Notes under the pieces: generated by a model
Seen by the model: the letters and a program-made list of their open reading frames with translations, nothing else
What the model was told of the DNA's origin: nothing
Databases searched by the model: none
In this document: positions 27,286 to 37,001 of the stretch, piece after piece
Numbering within the stretch: position 1 is the first letter of the stretch
Layout: each line of letters starts with the position of its first letter
Assembly (NCBI GenBank): GCA_965117025.1
Contig: OZ220746.1
Coordinates: 1,984,001-2,048,000 of the forward strand
Origin: VXPQ01 sp965117025
GTDB taxonomy: Bacteria; Bacteroidota; Rhodothermia; Rhodothermales; VXPQ01
Direction: 5' to 3'
Length of the DNA: 64,000 nucleotides
Program-made: the position numbers and the translations under genes

Positions 27286-28497
27286 ATGCTCAAGAACTCA
27301 GATATCGTCGCGGCCCGCGAACGGATCCGGGCCGAGGTGGTGCGGACCACCTGCCCGCAATCCTTCGCCCTCGAGGCGCGCGCCGACGGACGGTTCCATC
27401 TCAAAACCGAGTTCCGGCAGCGCACCGGATCGTTCAAGGACCGGGGAGCGCTCAACAAGCTTCGGTGTCTCGGCCCGACCGCCCGCGAGGGGGGTGTCGT
27501 TGCGGCCAGCGCCGGGAATCACGCCCAGGCCCTTGCGTATCACGCCTCCCGGCTGGGGATCGCGTGTACGATCGTGATGCCCGACCACGCGCCCCTCATC
27601 AAGATCGCCCACACGCACGGCTATGGCGCCCGCGTGATTCAGACCGGCGAGACCATCTCCGACGGGATGGCGCTCGTCGACCGCCTGGCCCGAGAGGAGG
27701 GGCTCACGCCCGTCCACGCCTTCGACGACCTTGATGTGATGGCTGGCCAGGGGACGATCGGGCTGGAGATCCTCGAAGAGGTGCCCGACCTCACGACGGT
27801 CATCGTCCCTGTCGGAGGGGGCGGGATGATTTCCGGTATCGCGACGGCGGTGAAGGCGCAGCGCCCCGATGTGCGCGTGATCGGCGTGGAGGCCGCCGCC
27901 TCACCGGGCGCCCGGGAGTCGCTGGCTGCCGGAAAACCCGTACACCTGGAGAACTCCAACACGCTCGCGGACGGCATCGCCGTGAAGCGGATCGGCGACC
28001 TCACATTCCCTCATCTGACGGCGCTCGTGGACGACATCGTCCTCATCGACGAGGAACAGATCACCCGCGCGATCTTTTTCCTCCTCGAATCGGAGAAGTT
28101 CGTCGTAGAAGGCGGTGGGGCAGTGTCCGTGGCTGCCGTCCTCGAGGGAAAGGTCGAACTCGGCTCTTCCGATGTCACCGTCTGCATCCTCTCGGGCGGC
28201 AACATCGACATGAACCTCGTATCGCGGGTCATCGACCGTGCGCTCTGGGCCGATGGCCGGCTCGCGCGGCTCGCTGTCGTCGTTCGCGACCGCCCCGGCT
28301 ACCTCAGCGAGGTGACGGCCCTCGTCGCGATCGAGGGCGCGAATGTGCTCCACATCGAACATACACGCGCCTTCGGGGATATCTCCGTGGGGAAGGTGGG
28401 GATCGAACTCACGATCGAGACGCGCGGCCACGACCATATCGCGACGATTGTGGCCGAACTCCGCGAACTCGGGCACCGGGTGGAAGAACTGGCCTGA
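27286..28497 (+). CDS. ilvA: Threonine ammonia-lyase (threonine/serine dehydratase) with ACT domain
   Basis: 403 residues from ATG 27286. PLP enzyme converting threonine to 2-oxobutanoate, the first step of isoleucine synthesis or of threonine breakdown. The PLP lysine is K51 in RTGSFKDRGA; a glycine loop VGGGGM follows. The C-terminal ~80 residues form an ACT-type domain (VVVRDRPGYLSEVTALVA), usual for the shorter IlvA/TdcB forms. Codons are rich in GAC, CTC, GTC and GAG, unlike the adjacent genes, which may mean transfer. It is convergent with the ABC exporter gene at 28545. Confidence 0.92.
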   Translation: MLKNSDIVAARERIRAEVVRTTCPQSFALEARADGRFHLKTEFRQRTGSFKDRGALNKLRCLGPTAREGGVVAASAGNHAQALAYHASRLGIACTIVMPDHAPLIKIAHTHGYGARVIQTGETISDGMALVDRLAREEGLTPVHAFDDLDVMAGQGTIGLEILEEVPDLTTVIVPVGGGGMISGIATAVKAQRPDVRVIGVEAAASPGARESLAAGKPVHLENSNTLADGIAVKRIGDLTFPHLTALVDDIVLIDEEQITRAIFFLLESEKFVVEGGGAVSVAAVLEGKVELGSSDVTVCILSGGNIDMNLVSRVIDRALWADGRLARLAVVVRDRPGYLSEVTALVAIEGANVLHIEHTRAFGDISVGKVGIELTIETRGHDHIATIVAELRELGHRVEELA

Positions 28498-28544
28498 CAC
28501 GTCCCGAGGGCGATTCCGCGGGTTTGAAAGCGCTGCGCCACCCC

Positions 28545-30344
28545 CTACAATTCCGCGATTTCCTGCTCCAGCAACTGCTTCCGGTAGAGGTCCGCATACA
28601 ACCCTTCGCGGCGCAGCAGTTTCTCGTGCGATCCCCGTTCGGAAATAATTCCGTTCTCCAGCACGAGAATGAGATCGGCGTCCATCACCGAAGAAATACG
28701 GTGACTGACGATGACGACCGTGCAGGAGCCGTAGTACCGGCGCAGATGTCCCAGCAATTCGCTCTCCGTGTTCGTATCCACCGACGAAAGCGCATCGTCC
28801 AGAATCAGAATAGCGGGCCGGCGAATGAGCGCCCGCGCAATGGAAGCCCGCTGTTTCTGCCCGCCGGAAAGCGTGATGCCCCGTTCCCCCACAAGCGTTT
28901 CGAAGCCTTCCGGGAAGTCCCGCACATTCTCCAGCAGCGCCGCTTCTCTGGCCGCCTCTTCGATGCGCTCTTCACCCGCACCCTGCGCCCCGAAAGCGAT
29001 GTTGTTTCCTACCGTATCGCTGAAAAGGAACACGTCCTGGGGGACATACCCGATCGATGAACGAACGACGTCCAGCGGAATGTGCCGGATAGGCCGGTCG
29101 TCGATGCGCACCGTACCCCGCGTGGCTTCCAGCAGCCGGGGAATCATCTCGACGAGTGTCGTTTTGCCGGAACCTGTCCGCCCCACGACGGCCAGCGTGG
29201 TGCCGGCGGGCACATCGAACGACACGTCCCGCAGCACCCAGGGTCCCTCTTCTCCGTAGCGGAACGAGACATTGTCGAACCGGATCGTGCCGCGAATCTC
29301 CCGAACGGACGAGACCATTTCTTCCGTGTCGGCGATTTCCGGCTCGGTGTCGAAAATGCGGTTCAGCCGGATCATCGAAGCGGACGCCCGCTGGATCATC
29401 GTAACCACGAAACCCATCGAGGCCACCGGCCAGGTCATATACGCCACATAGATCATGTATTCGGCGATGTTGCCGATGGTGATGGAGCCCTCGGCGACCA
29501 ACCGCCCGCCCAGCCAGATCACAATGATGCCCGCCATCCCCACCAGCAGAAGAAACACCGGCCGGAACCCTGCATCGACCACGGCCAGATCGAGGTTGCG
29601 CTGGCGGTAGGCGGCGCTTTCCTCTTCGAACGCCTCGGCCTCGGAGTCTTCCCGCGTATAGGCTTTCAGGACGCGGATCCCCGCGAGCGCTTCCTGCACC
29701 CGGCTGGTGAGCCGGGAATACTGCGCCTGGAGCGCATCGCTGCGGCGGTGCTGCATGCTCGCCATGAAGAAGACCGCCACCGCCAGGAAAGGCATGGGAA
29801 TGAGCGCATACAGGGTGAGCGTCGGCGAGATAATGAACATCACCGTCATGGCCGTGACAATGACCACCCCCGCGCGCACGATATACATAATGGCCGGGCC
29901 GATGTAGCGCCGCACGCTCTCGATGTCGCTTGTGGCGCGGGCCATCACGTCCCCCGTCGAATAGGTGTGATAGAATCCCTGCGACAGCCGCTGCAACTGG
30001 TCGTACAGCGCATTGCGCAGATCGAACTCGATATGCCGCGAGGCCACGACCACCGTCTGCCGCTGCAGAAACGAGAAGGCGCCGCTCAGCAGGCTCAACG
30101 CAATGATGATCAGACCGAACGCAAGCAGGCCCGCGAAGAAACTCGCATACAGGTAGCCCCGGACCGGCGTCCCCTCGTACACATGGTACAGGTTCACGAG
30201 GCGCGGAATGCTATCGACCGCGATGCGCACCACGATGGGCACCGTGACGGAAAACCCGGCGGATACGATGGCGCACAGCAATCCCGGAATGAAGAGATGC
30301 TTGTACTTCCAGTAGTACTTATTTAGATCGGCGAGCGGACCCAT
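28545..30344 (-). CDS. ABC transporter, fused transmembrane and ATPase domains (MsbA/LmrA-like)
   Basis: 599 residues. The N-terminal type I exporter domain (~1-320) has six TM segments, beginning with LFIPGLLCAIVSAGFSVTVPI. The C-terminal ATPase has Walker A GRTGSGKTT, signature LSGGQ, Walker B ILILDDALSSVD and the H-loop IVSHRIS. The fusion order TMD-NBD is that of ABCB/MsbA half-transporters that act as homo- or heterodimers; no second half-transporter lies beside it. The substrate (lipid, drug or peptide) cannot be told. It starts at ATG 30344. Confidence 0.93.
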   Translation of the reverse strand: MGPLADLNKYYWKYKHLFIPGLLCAIVSAGFSVTVPIVVRIAVDSIPRLVNLYHVYEGTPVRGYLYASFFAGLLAFGLIIIALSLLSGAFSFLQRQTVVVASRHIEFDLRNALYDQLQRLSQGFYHTYSTGDVMARATSDIESVRRYIGPAIMYIVRAGVVIVTAMTVMFIISPTLTLYALIPMPFLAVAVFFMASMQHRRSDALQAQYSRLTSRVQEALAGIRVLKAYTREDSEAEAFEEESAAYRQRNLDLAVVDAGFRPVFLLLVGMAGIIVIWLGGRLVAEGSITIGNIAEYMIYVAYMTWPVASMGFVVTMIQRASASMIRLNRIFDTEPEIADTEEMVSSVREIRGTIRFDNVSFRYGEEGPWVLRDVSFDVPAGTTLAVVGRTGSGKTTLVEMIPRLLEATRGTVRIDDRPIRHIPLDVVRSSIGYVPQDVFLFSDTVGNNIAFGAQGAGEERIEEAAREAALLENVRDFPEGFETLVGERGITLSGGQKQRASIARALIRRPAILILDDALSSVDTNTESELLGHLRRYYGSCTVVIVSHRISSVMDADLILVLENGIISERGSHEKLLRREGLYADLYRKQLLEQEIAEL

Positions 30345-30621
30345 GCGCCTTGGTACGTCCTTGCGGGCGGTGCGGTTCGCGGGGTGGGCAGAACTCGAAA
30401 AGGGGGCATGGGGGTTGCTCCGGCACTCCTTCTTGCCGTCCGTCAGGATGCGGCCTTTCTCTCCCCGAATTTAACCGGAAACCCAAACTTTGACGAAATC
30501 GTACCGTATGCCACAGAAATGGCCTGTATTGTCCGGCGTCCTGGCAGCGTTATCCCCTGCCGGCGTTCCGGACCATCCTGAACCACCCGCTCCGCCTCCA
30601 TCATTCATCCGCCATAATCTT

Positions 30622-32214
30622 ATGAGCGCTCGTACCATTCTGGTCATCTTTTTCCTTCTTCTCGCCTGTATGCTTCCCGTGTACATGGCGCCCGCGCAAG
30701 AGCAGGAAGAGGATCTGCTTGCCCGATTCGAAGAACGCGTCACGGAGTTTACCCTCGACAACGGACTGCGCTTCATCGTGATCGAACGCCACGACGCTCC
30801 TGTCGCCACATTCTACACCTATGCCGACGTAGGCTCGGTGGACGAGGTGAAGGGCATTACGGGCCTGGCCCACATGTTCGAGCACATGGCCTTCAAGGGG
30901 ACTTCCACCATCGGCTCGACGGATTACGCCGCAGAACAGGTCGCCCTCGACAAGGTGGACGCCGCCTACGATATGCTCAAGGCCGAGCAGCACAAGGGCC
31001 TCCACGCCGATCCCGGCAAAATCGCCGAACTGGAAGCGGCGTTCGCTGCGGCCCGCGACGAAGCGCAGACCTACAGCATCCCCGAATTCGAAGAGGCGCT
31101 CGAGCGCAACGGCGGCACGGGACTCAACGCATCCACGGCGAACGACCGGACGGATTATTTCGTGAGCCTGCCGGTCAATCAGACCGAACTCTGGTTTTCT
31201 CTGGAGTCGGAACGCTTTCTGGACCCGGTGCTGCGGGAGTTCTACATCGAACGCGATGTGGTGGCCGAAGAGCGCCGCATGCGGACCGAGAGCAATCCTT
31301 TCGGGCGTCTCCTCGAGGAGTTCTGGACCACGGCGTTCAAGGCCCATCCGTACGGCGAGCCCGGCATCGGCCATATGTCGGATATCCAGTCCTACACGCG
31401 AGCCGAAGCCATAGATTTCTTCCATAAATTCTACAATCCCGCCAACCTGATCGTGGCGATCGCCGGAGATGTGGATCCGGACGAAATCCGTGCGCTGGCC
31501 GAAACCTATTTCGGGAGGCTTCCCGAAGGCGCCCGGCCCGATCCCGTGGAAACGGTCGAACCCCCGCAGATCGCCGAGCGGCGCGTCGTGATCGAGGAGC
31601 AGAGCCAGCCAATCGTCATTGCCGGGTGGCACAAGGGCAGCGTGAATCATCCCGACCAGGCTGTGTACGACGTGCTGGAACGCATCCTCAGCACCGGGCG
31701 GACCAGCCGCCTGTACCGGGATGTCGTCGAGGACAAACAGATCGCCCTGCAGGCGCAGGCGCTGAACGGCTTCCCCGGCATGAACAAGTACCCGCACCTG
31801 TTCCTGATCTATGCAGTGATCAATCAGGGGCATACCCCGGAAGCGTTCGAAGAGGCGACGTACGCGATCCTTGAGGACATCGGGGAGCACGGCGTCACGG
31901 AGGAGGAAATCGAACGCGCGAAAACGCAGGCCCGCGCCCAACTGGTGCGCCAGTTGCAGTCGAACACCGGCTTGACCGTGCTCTTTTCCTATCATGAGGC
32001 GGTGACCGGCGACTGGAGCGACATTTTCACCTATCTCGACAAGATCGATCAGGTCTCCGGCGAGGATATCCAGCGCGTGATCGGGGAGACCTTTACGAAG
32101 TCCAACCGGACCGTGGCGATGATCAGCACCACGACGCCGGATATGGAGGAGATGGAAGAGATGGAGGATGAAGAGGCTATGGAAGAAGACATGGACGAGG
32201 AGGCCTCGAACTGA
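30622..32214 (+). CDS. M16 family zinc metallopeptidase, catalytic partner
   Basis: 530 residues from ATG 30622. The signal peptide is MSARTILVIFFLLLACMLPVYMAPAQ with cleavage after AQ. The inverted zinc motif HxxEH is intact (H84-M-F-E87-H88 in LAHMFEHMAFKGT); the third ligand glutamate lies in VVAEERRMR. Two M16 halves follow. The next gene, 73 bases downstream, encodes a second M16 protein without this motif, so the two form the usual catalytic/non-catalytic pair acting in the periplasm on peptides. The acidic methionine-rich tail (EEMEEMEDEE) is unusual but not informative. Confidence 0.92.
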   Translation: MSARTILVIFFLLLACMLPVYMAPAQEQEEDLLARFEERVTEFTLDNGLRFIVIERHDAPVATFYTYADVGSVDEVKGITGLAHMFEHMAFKGTSTIGSTDYAAEQVALDKVDAAYDMLKAEQHKGLHADPGKIAELEAAFAAARDEAQTYSIPEFEEALERNGGTGLNASTANDRTDYFVSLPVNQTELWFSLESERFLDPVLREFYIERDVVAEERRMRTESNPFGRLLEEFWTTAFKAHPYGEPGIGHMSDIQSYTRAEAIDFFHKFYNPANLIVAIAGDVDPDEIRALAETYFGRLPEGARPDPVETVEPPQIAERRVVIEEQSQPIVIAGWHKGSVNHPDQAVYDVLERILSTGRTSRLYRDVVEDKQIALQAQALNGFPGMNKYPHLFLIYAVINQGHTPEAFEEATYAILEDIGEHGVTEEEIERAKTQARAQLVRQLQSNTGLTVLFSYHEAVTGDWSDIFTYLDKIDQVSGEDIQRVIGETFTKSNRTVAMISTTTPDMEEMEEMEDEEAMEEDMDEEASN

Positions 32215-32287
32215 TATGCGACACACGAACCACCCGACCACGCCGTTTTCCGGAACCCCTGTTTCAAGCACCCAATCCCGTGACGCC

Positions 32288-34420
32288 ATGACACGCTCTG
32301 TGTATCGGATTCTGACCGCCTGCATCGTTGCCGCGCTATGCACGCTACCCGCCTTCGCGCAATCCCATTATGCGGACATCGACACGCCGCCGCTTCCCGA
32401 ATTCGACATTCCGGAACCGGAGCAGGTAACGCTTCCCAACGGCATGATCGTCTTTCTTATCGAAAACCCTGAATTGCCGCTCATCGAAATGTCGGCGCGC
32501 GTGGGTACCGGCGCTATCTACGAACCGGCCGACAAGGTCGGGTTGGCCTCCATCGCCGGCCAGGTCATGCGCACCGGCGGCACGGAAAACGTGGATGCCG
32601 ACGCGCTGAACCTCCGGCTGGAAAACATGGGCGCCGAGATTGAAGCGTCGATCGGGACGGTTTCCGGGCAGGTGTTCATGTCCTCCCTGACCGAGACGGT
32701 AGACGATGTGCTGCCGCTCTTCGCCGATGTGCTCATGCATCCCGCGTTTCCCCAGGACAAGATAGATCTGGCGAAAACCCAGTCGAAATCGGGCATCTCG
32801 CGGCGCAACGACCAGGCCCAGTCCATCGTGAACCGCGAATTCGACAAGTTGTTGTACGGAGCCGATTCCCCGTATGCGCGGCATACCGAATACGCGACCA
32901 TCGACGCGATCGAGCGCCAGGATCTGATCGATTTTCACGGGAAGTATTTCCTTCCGAACAATACGATTCTCGGCGTATGGGGGGATTTCGATACGGACGA
33001 GATGGTGGCGAAGCTCGAAAACGCCTTTGCCGCATGGCAGGCGCAGCAGGATTTCGTGCGTCCGACGCAGCCGTCGCCCGATACGGGTTCCGAGTACGGA
33101 GTGTACTATGCGCCCAAGCCGGATGTGACGCAGAGCGCCATTCTGATGGGGCACCCGGGCGAGATCACCATGAATCACCCGGACTATTTTGCGGTCACGG
33201 TGATGAATCAGGTGCTGAGCGGATTTACCGGGCGGCTTTTCCAGAATGTGCGCGACGACAAGGGACTTGCCTACTCGGTCTTCGGCGCCTACACCGCCAA
33301 TTTCGAGCGGCCCGGACAGTTCTATGCGGGCATCATGACCAAGTCGGAATCGACGGTGGACGGGACGGAAGCCGTACGCGAGGAAATCGAAAAGATGCGC
33401 GCCGCACCGCCGTCCGACGAGGAGCTGGAACTGGCGAAGGACAACTACCTGAACAGTTTCGTTTTCAATTTCGATACGCGTCAGGAAATCGTGAATCGCA
33501 TGATGACCTATGCGTACTACGATTACCCGCTGGATTTTCTGAATCAGGTGCGGGAAGGCGTGCAGGCCGTCGATGCGAGCGAGGTGCACCGGGTGGCGCA
33601 GAAGTACCTCCGTCCGGACGACATGAAGATTCTCGCTGTCGGCAACGGGGACGATTTCGGGCGCCCGCTGGCCGATCTCGGCGAGGTGGAAACGATAGAC
33701 ATTACTATTCCTACGGGTATCGCGCCGGCGCCCGAAGCCACCGAGGAAACCCTTTCGGAAGGGCAGGATCTCTTTGAAAAAGCCGTGGATACGCTCGGCG
33801 GGCAGGAAGCCTTTGCGGCCATCAAAACCTTGCGTCAGTCCCTGACGATGGCGGTGTCCACCGCTGATGGGCAGCAGTTCGAGATGGAGATGATGCAGTA
33901 TGTGGCGTACCCGGACCGGGTGCGTGTCGAAATGGATCAACCGGGCTTTGGGCCGATCACTGTCGTCGTGAATGGAGACGACATACTGCTTGATACGCCC
34001 CAGGGTGTGATGCCGGCGCCGCCACAGGTGCGCGACCAGTTCGATTCGCAGATGGATAACGACATGATTTCCATGCTGGCCCGCGACGATCTCACGGTGC
34101 AGCATCTGGGGCAGGAAGAACTCGAGGACGGGCGAACGGTGGACGTGCTTTCCGTTACGATCCCGGACGTGGCGAATCCCATCCAGTTGCTGATCGACCC
34201 CGGTACGCACGAACCGGTCGGGGTGCGGTATGTTGAAGGGGCCGCGCAGATGCTCGGGATCATCGCAGAGATGCAGGAGGTCGGCGGCGTGCGGCTTCCA
34301 AGCAGGCTTGAATTGTATCAGGACGGTCAGCCCGGAGGGTTTACGGAAATGGAGACCGAGATCAACGTCGATCTGCCGGATCACCTCTTTGAACTCGAGG
34401 CATCCACCGGGTCGTTTTAA
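32288..34420 (+). CDS. M16 family peptidase-like protein, non-catalytic, with C-terminal LolA-like extension
   Basis: 710 residues from ATG 32288 (an in-frame ATG at 32216 is also possible). A signal peptide ends in LPAFA-QS. The zinc motif position reads GLASIAGQVM, so both histidines and the glutamate are absent and the subunit cannot cleave by itself. The M16 fold is otherwise clear (LNSFVFNFDTRQEIVNRMM). The last ~200 residues form a beta-rich domain beginning FEKAVDTLGGQEAF, similar to outer-membrane lipoprotein-sorting (LolA-like) extensions found in related species. It partners the preceding gene. Confidence 0.88.
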   Translation: MTRSVYRILTACIVAALCTLPAFAQSHYADIDTPPLPEFDIPEPEQVTLPNGMIVFLIENPELPLIEMSARVGTGAIYEPADKVGLASIAGQVMRTGGTENVDADALNLRLENMGAEIEASIGTVSGQVFMSSLTETVDDVLPLFADVLMHPAFPQDKIDLAKTQSKSGISRRNDQAQSIVNREFDKLLYGADSPYARHTEYATIDAIERQDLIDFHGKYFLPNNTILGVWGDFDTDEMVAKLENAFAAWQAQQDFVRPTQPSPDTGSEYGVYYAPKPDVTQSAILMGHPGEITMNHPDYFAVTVMNQVLSGFTGRLFQNVRDDKGLAYSVFGAYTANFERPGQFYAGIMTKSESTVDGTEAVREEIEKMRAAPPSDEELELAKDNYLNSFVFNFDTRQEIVNRMMTYAYYDYPLDFLNQVREGVQAVDASEVHRVAQKYLRPDDMKILAVGNGDDFGRPLADLGEVETIDITIPTGIAPAPEATEETLSEGQDLFEKAVDTLGGQEAFAAIKTLRQSLTMAVSTADGQQFEMEMMQYVAYPDRVRVEMDQPGFGPITVVVNGDDILLDTPQGVMPAPPQVRDQFDSQMDNDMISMLARDDLTVQHLGQEELEDGRTVDVLSVTIPDVANPIQLLIDPGTHEPVGVRYVEGAAQMLGIIAEMQEVGGVRLPSRLELYQDGQPGGFTEMETEINVDLPDHLFELEASTGSF

Positions 34421-34437
34421 CGGTTTCCGCGGCTCCC

Positions 34438-35214
34438 ATGCTGGTCGAAATACTTCCGGATTATGACGCGCTCAGCGAGCGGGCGGCCCGGCTTGTCTCC
34501 GAGGAGATACGCCGCCGCTCGTTACGTACAGGGCGCGCGGTCCTCGGCTGTGCGACAGGGAGTACGCCGATCGGTCTGTACCAGCGCCTGATTTCGGACG
34601 ACGACCCGGAAGGCCCGGATTTTTCCAGGGTCACCACGTTCAATCTCGACGAGTACGTGGGCCTGCCTCCCGAGCACCCGCAGAGCTACTGGCGTTTCAT
34701 GCGGGAGCATCTTTTCGATCACGCAGGCATCCCCGATGACAGGGCTCATATTCCGGACGGAATGGCCGACGATCTGGACGCCGCCTGCGCCGCGTACGAA
34801 CAACGTATCGAGGAAGCCGGGGGCATCGACCTGCAGATTCTCGGCATCGGGTCCAATGCACACCTTGCGTTCAACGAACCCGGCTCCTCGCTCGGGTCCC
34901 GCACGCGCGTCCAGACGCTGACCGGGAAAACGCTGGCCGACAACGCCCGTTTTTTCGGCGAGGGGGAAACGCAGCCCCACACGGCTGTCACGATGGGGCT
35001 CGGCACCATCATGGAGGCGCGCAAACTCCTGATGCTGGCGAGCGGAACGGGGAAGGCGATCGCCGTCCGCGATGCCCTGGAGGGCCCGGTGACCGCCATG
35101 TGCCCGGCTTCCGTCCTGCAGATGCACCCCCATGCCCACATTCTGCTGGATGAAGAGGCCGCCTCCGCGCTTGCATACCGGCACCGCGACGGCATCGCCG
35201 AGCCGAAGCAGTAA
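34438..35214 (+). CDS. nagB: Glucosamine-6-phosphate deaminase (NagB-like)
   Basis: 258 residues. Converts glucosamine-6-phosphate to fructose-6-phosphate and ammonia. Family motifs: GCATGSTPIGLY (phosphate loop), FNLDEYVGLP with the catalytic aspartate, LGIGSNAHLAFNEPGSS with the ring-opening histidine, and a typical C-terminal SGTGKAIAVRDALEG. The D of the E. coli GNDGH segment is N here, as in many other bacterial NagB proteins. The start ATG at 34438 is 17 bases beyond the M16 gene. NagA is not adjacent. A 6-phosphogluconolactonase is the main alternative but fits the motifs less well. Confidence 0.9.
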   Translation: MLVEILPDYDALSERAARLVSEEIRRRSLRTGRAVLGCATGSTPIGLYQRLISDDDPEGPDFSRVTTFNLDEYVGLPPEHPQSYWRFMREHLFDHAGIPDDRAHIPDGMADDLDAACAAYEQRIEEAGGIDLQILGIGSNAHLAFNEPGSSLGSRTRVQTLTGKTLADNARFFGEGETQPHTAVTMGLGTIMEARKLLMLASGTGKAIAVRDALEGPVTAMCPASVLQMHPHAHILLDEEAASALAYRHRDGIAEPKQ

Positions 35215-35367
35215 GAAGGGCGGGGCGGGCGAGCGCGCTTACGCGCCGGATACGTGCGCACGTTCGTGAAGAAGCTCCGCCTTGTTTTAATACCGATTTG
35301 CCGTCATTTTACAAGGCAGGCCAACGGCAGGATTTCCGGGGCGTGTAACTTTTTGTACTTGCCGCGA

Positions 35368-36684
35368 TTATTTCAGCAGCACCATGCGCCGGGTCAGCGT
35401 GTGCGTCCCCGTTTCAAGCACATAGACGTACATCCCGCCGGGCCACCCGGAGGCATCCAGCCGTACTTCATGCTCGCCCGCCGGACGCAGGCCATCTACC
35501 AGCGTAGCCATGTTTTGCCCCAACAGGTTGTACACGGACAACCGGATCTGACCGGAAACCGGTTGCGTCCAGGAAATGGAAGTGCCCGGATTGAAGGGGT
35601 TCGGATAGTTCTGTCCGAGGGAGACCTCTTCGGGTATCTCCGAATTTTCGGTGGACACCGAACTGTAATGGACCACGGGGAGATTGGTGCGGGTTGCGCT
35701 GGTAACCCGTTCTCGATATACCGAGCGTATGTAGAAAATGTGTCTCTCGCCCGATGTCAGCGCATGAATGTCAATGTCTATGCTCGTGGCATTCTTGTCG
35801 ATGCGTGTCCACGGGATAACCACATCGCCGCGATGAGAAGCATTGCTCGTATGCCATCCCTCCCGGACCCTGTACTCCAACGAGTCTACCTGGTCCGGAT
35901 GAGGAGGCGCACTCCACTGCACATTAACCACATTGCCCTGTTCACGGGCATCAAGGTTATTAGGAGAATTATACGTCAGAAAATCCGAGTCGGGAGCAGT
36001 CGGAGTAGTGAGATCAGTAGGAGTCGGATCGGCTGAAGGCGGGATAGGTCCATTGATCCGGATTCTCATGAAGTTGAGCCCGATCTCCCAGCCTCGGCCT
36101 GTCTCCTTGTACAAACTGTTGTCAATGCTCCACCCCGATGTCCCGCCAGTGTCTTCATTGCTCGAGGCTGTATAATGGATTGTATCAAAGCTATCGTTGT
36201 CAACATTCACCACCACCAGGTAGGTTGTTTCCGCATCAAGGTCGATTCCGCTGGTTGTGAATCTATTGGTGCCCACTACCAGCGTTGCCGGTAACGACAG
36301 GGAGCCCACAGGTATGCTGGGTCTGCCGCCCAGGCCGCTGGTCCAGATGCCAACACTGTACGTTGGGTTTGGGAATACTTTGGAAAAATAAATATCGACA
36401 CTCGCCAGCGTATAGCCATCGCTGTCGCTGCCTGTTGTAAATGCCTGGGCATGATCATAATAAAAAGGAATACCGCTGTCGCCGGCAGGCTGTCTGGCAT
36501 TGCTCACGAACACCTGGGCCTGCGCAAGGCCGTCAGGGCCTGACGGAGAACAAAGGAGCAAGGCGGCCTGCGCGAGCAGCCCTGTCGTGGCACGGAAGAT
36601 TCCGGCGGCTGTGGAGGAGGCGAGGAATTTTCTGATTATTAGTTTCTTTCTTGTGATCATTCCCAATTTTTTAACAGAAATCAT
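35368..36684 (-). CDS. Secreted protein with choice-of-anchor-like, fibronectin III-like and C-terminal sorting domains
   Basis: 438 residues. The N-terminus is basic and hydrophobic but extended; translation may begin at ATG 36660 (MITRKKL). A region similar to 'choice-of-anchor R' domains follows (AFTTGSDSDGYTLASVDIYF). A fibronectin-III-like domain has NVQWSAPPHPDQVDSLEYRV. The C-terminal ~85 residues (LGQNYPNPFNPGTSISW, VYNLLGQNMATL, WPGGMYVYVL) match the T9SS/FlgD-like sorting domain of Bacteroidota and Rhodothermota. It is exported and probably surface-anchored. This domain is the best evidence here for the organism's phylum. Confidence 0.85.
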   Translation of the reverse strand: MISVKKLGMITRKKLIIRKFLASSTAAGIFRATTGLLAQAALLLCSPSGPDGLAQAQVFVSNARQPAGDSGIPFYYDHAQAFTTGSDSDGYTLASVDIYFSKVFPNPTYSVGIWTSGLGGRPSIPVGSLSLPATLVVGTNRFTTSGIDLDAETTYLVVVNVDNDSFDTIHYTASSNEDTGGTSGWSIDNSLYKETGRGWEIGLNFMRIRINGPIPPSADPTPTDLTTPTAPDSDFLTYNSPNNLDAREQGNVVNVQWSAPPHPDQVDSLEYRVREGWHTSNASHRGDVVIPWTRIDKNATSIDIDIHALTSGERHIFYIRSVYRERVTSATRTNLPVVHYSSVSTENSEIPEEVSLGQNYPNPFNPGTSISWTQPVSGQIRLSVYNLLGQNMATLVDGLRPAGEHEVRLDASGWPGGMYVYVLETGTHTLTRRMVLLK

Positions 36685-36800
36685 GTACTTCCGAGATGAT
36701 TAAGGGAAATCCGCGACGAAATTTTTCGCGCCCAACATACCAAAGAATTGAGATCATGTTCTACTGCGTCAAGACTTTTAACGCCATTTTATTTTAGGGA

Positions 36801-36816
36801 ATTATATACCAAAGTA
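36801..36816 (-). promoter_or_regulatory. Candidate promoter element of the sorting-domain gene
   Basis: On the minus strand TACTTTGGTATATAAT, with TACTTTG fitting the -7 form TAnnTTTG. It lies ~120 bases before the start at 36684 and repeats the element upstream of the giant gene (14259-14276). The wider gap 36685-37001 contains no gene. Confidence 0.3.
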
Positions 36817-36888
36817 ACCAGATGGGAAGCAAAACACGCACATGAATAGTGGGGGACATTCGCTGCGGATCTCATTCGTATACGCCTT

Positions 36889-36912
36889 CCGGCGCTTTTG
36901 TATATAAGTCCT
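36889..36912 (+). repeat. Short interspersed repeat (second copy)
   Basis: Sequence CCGGCGCTTTTGTATATAAGTCC is a close match of 7859-7881. It lies in the gap before the DUF1640-like gene and does not face an obvious gene on its strand. Confidence 0.45.
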
Positions 36913-37001
36913 GTGAAAACAAGATCATATGATGGACGCGGAGCGTCTGGCAAAATCCCAAAGGTTGGGCCGGAGGTTCAGGGAGGTGGGTAAAGGCAGG
37001 T

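Noticed and set aside
29082..30326. Plus-strand frame of 414 codons opposite the ABC transporter
   Set aside because: Antisense shadow of a high-GC gene; histidine/arginine-rich low-complexity composition and no domain.
32345..34384. Minus-strand frame of 679 codons opposite the second M16 gene
   Set aside because: Antisense to a clear gene with signal peptide and M16 fold; no domain.
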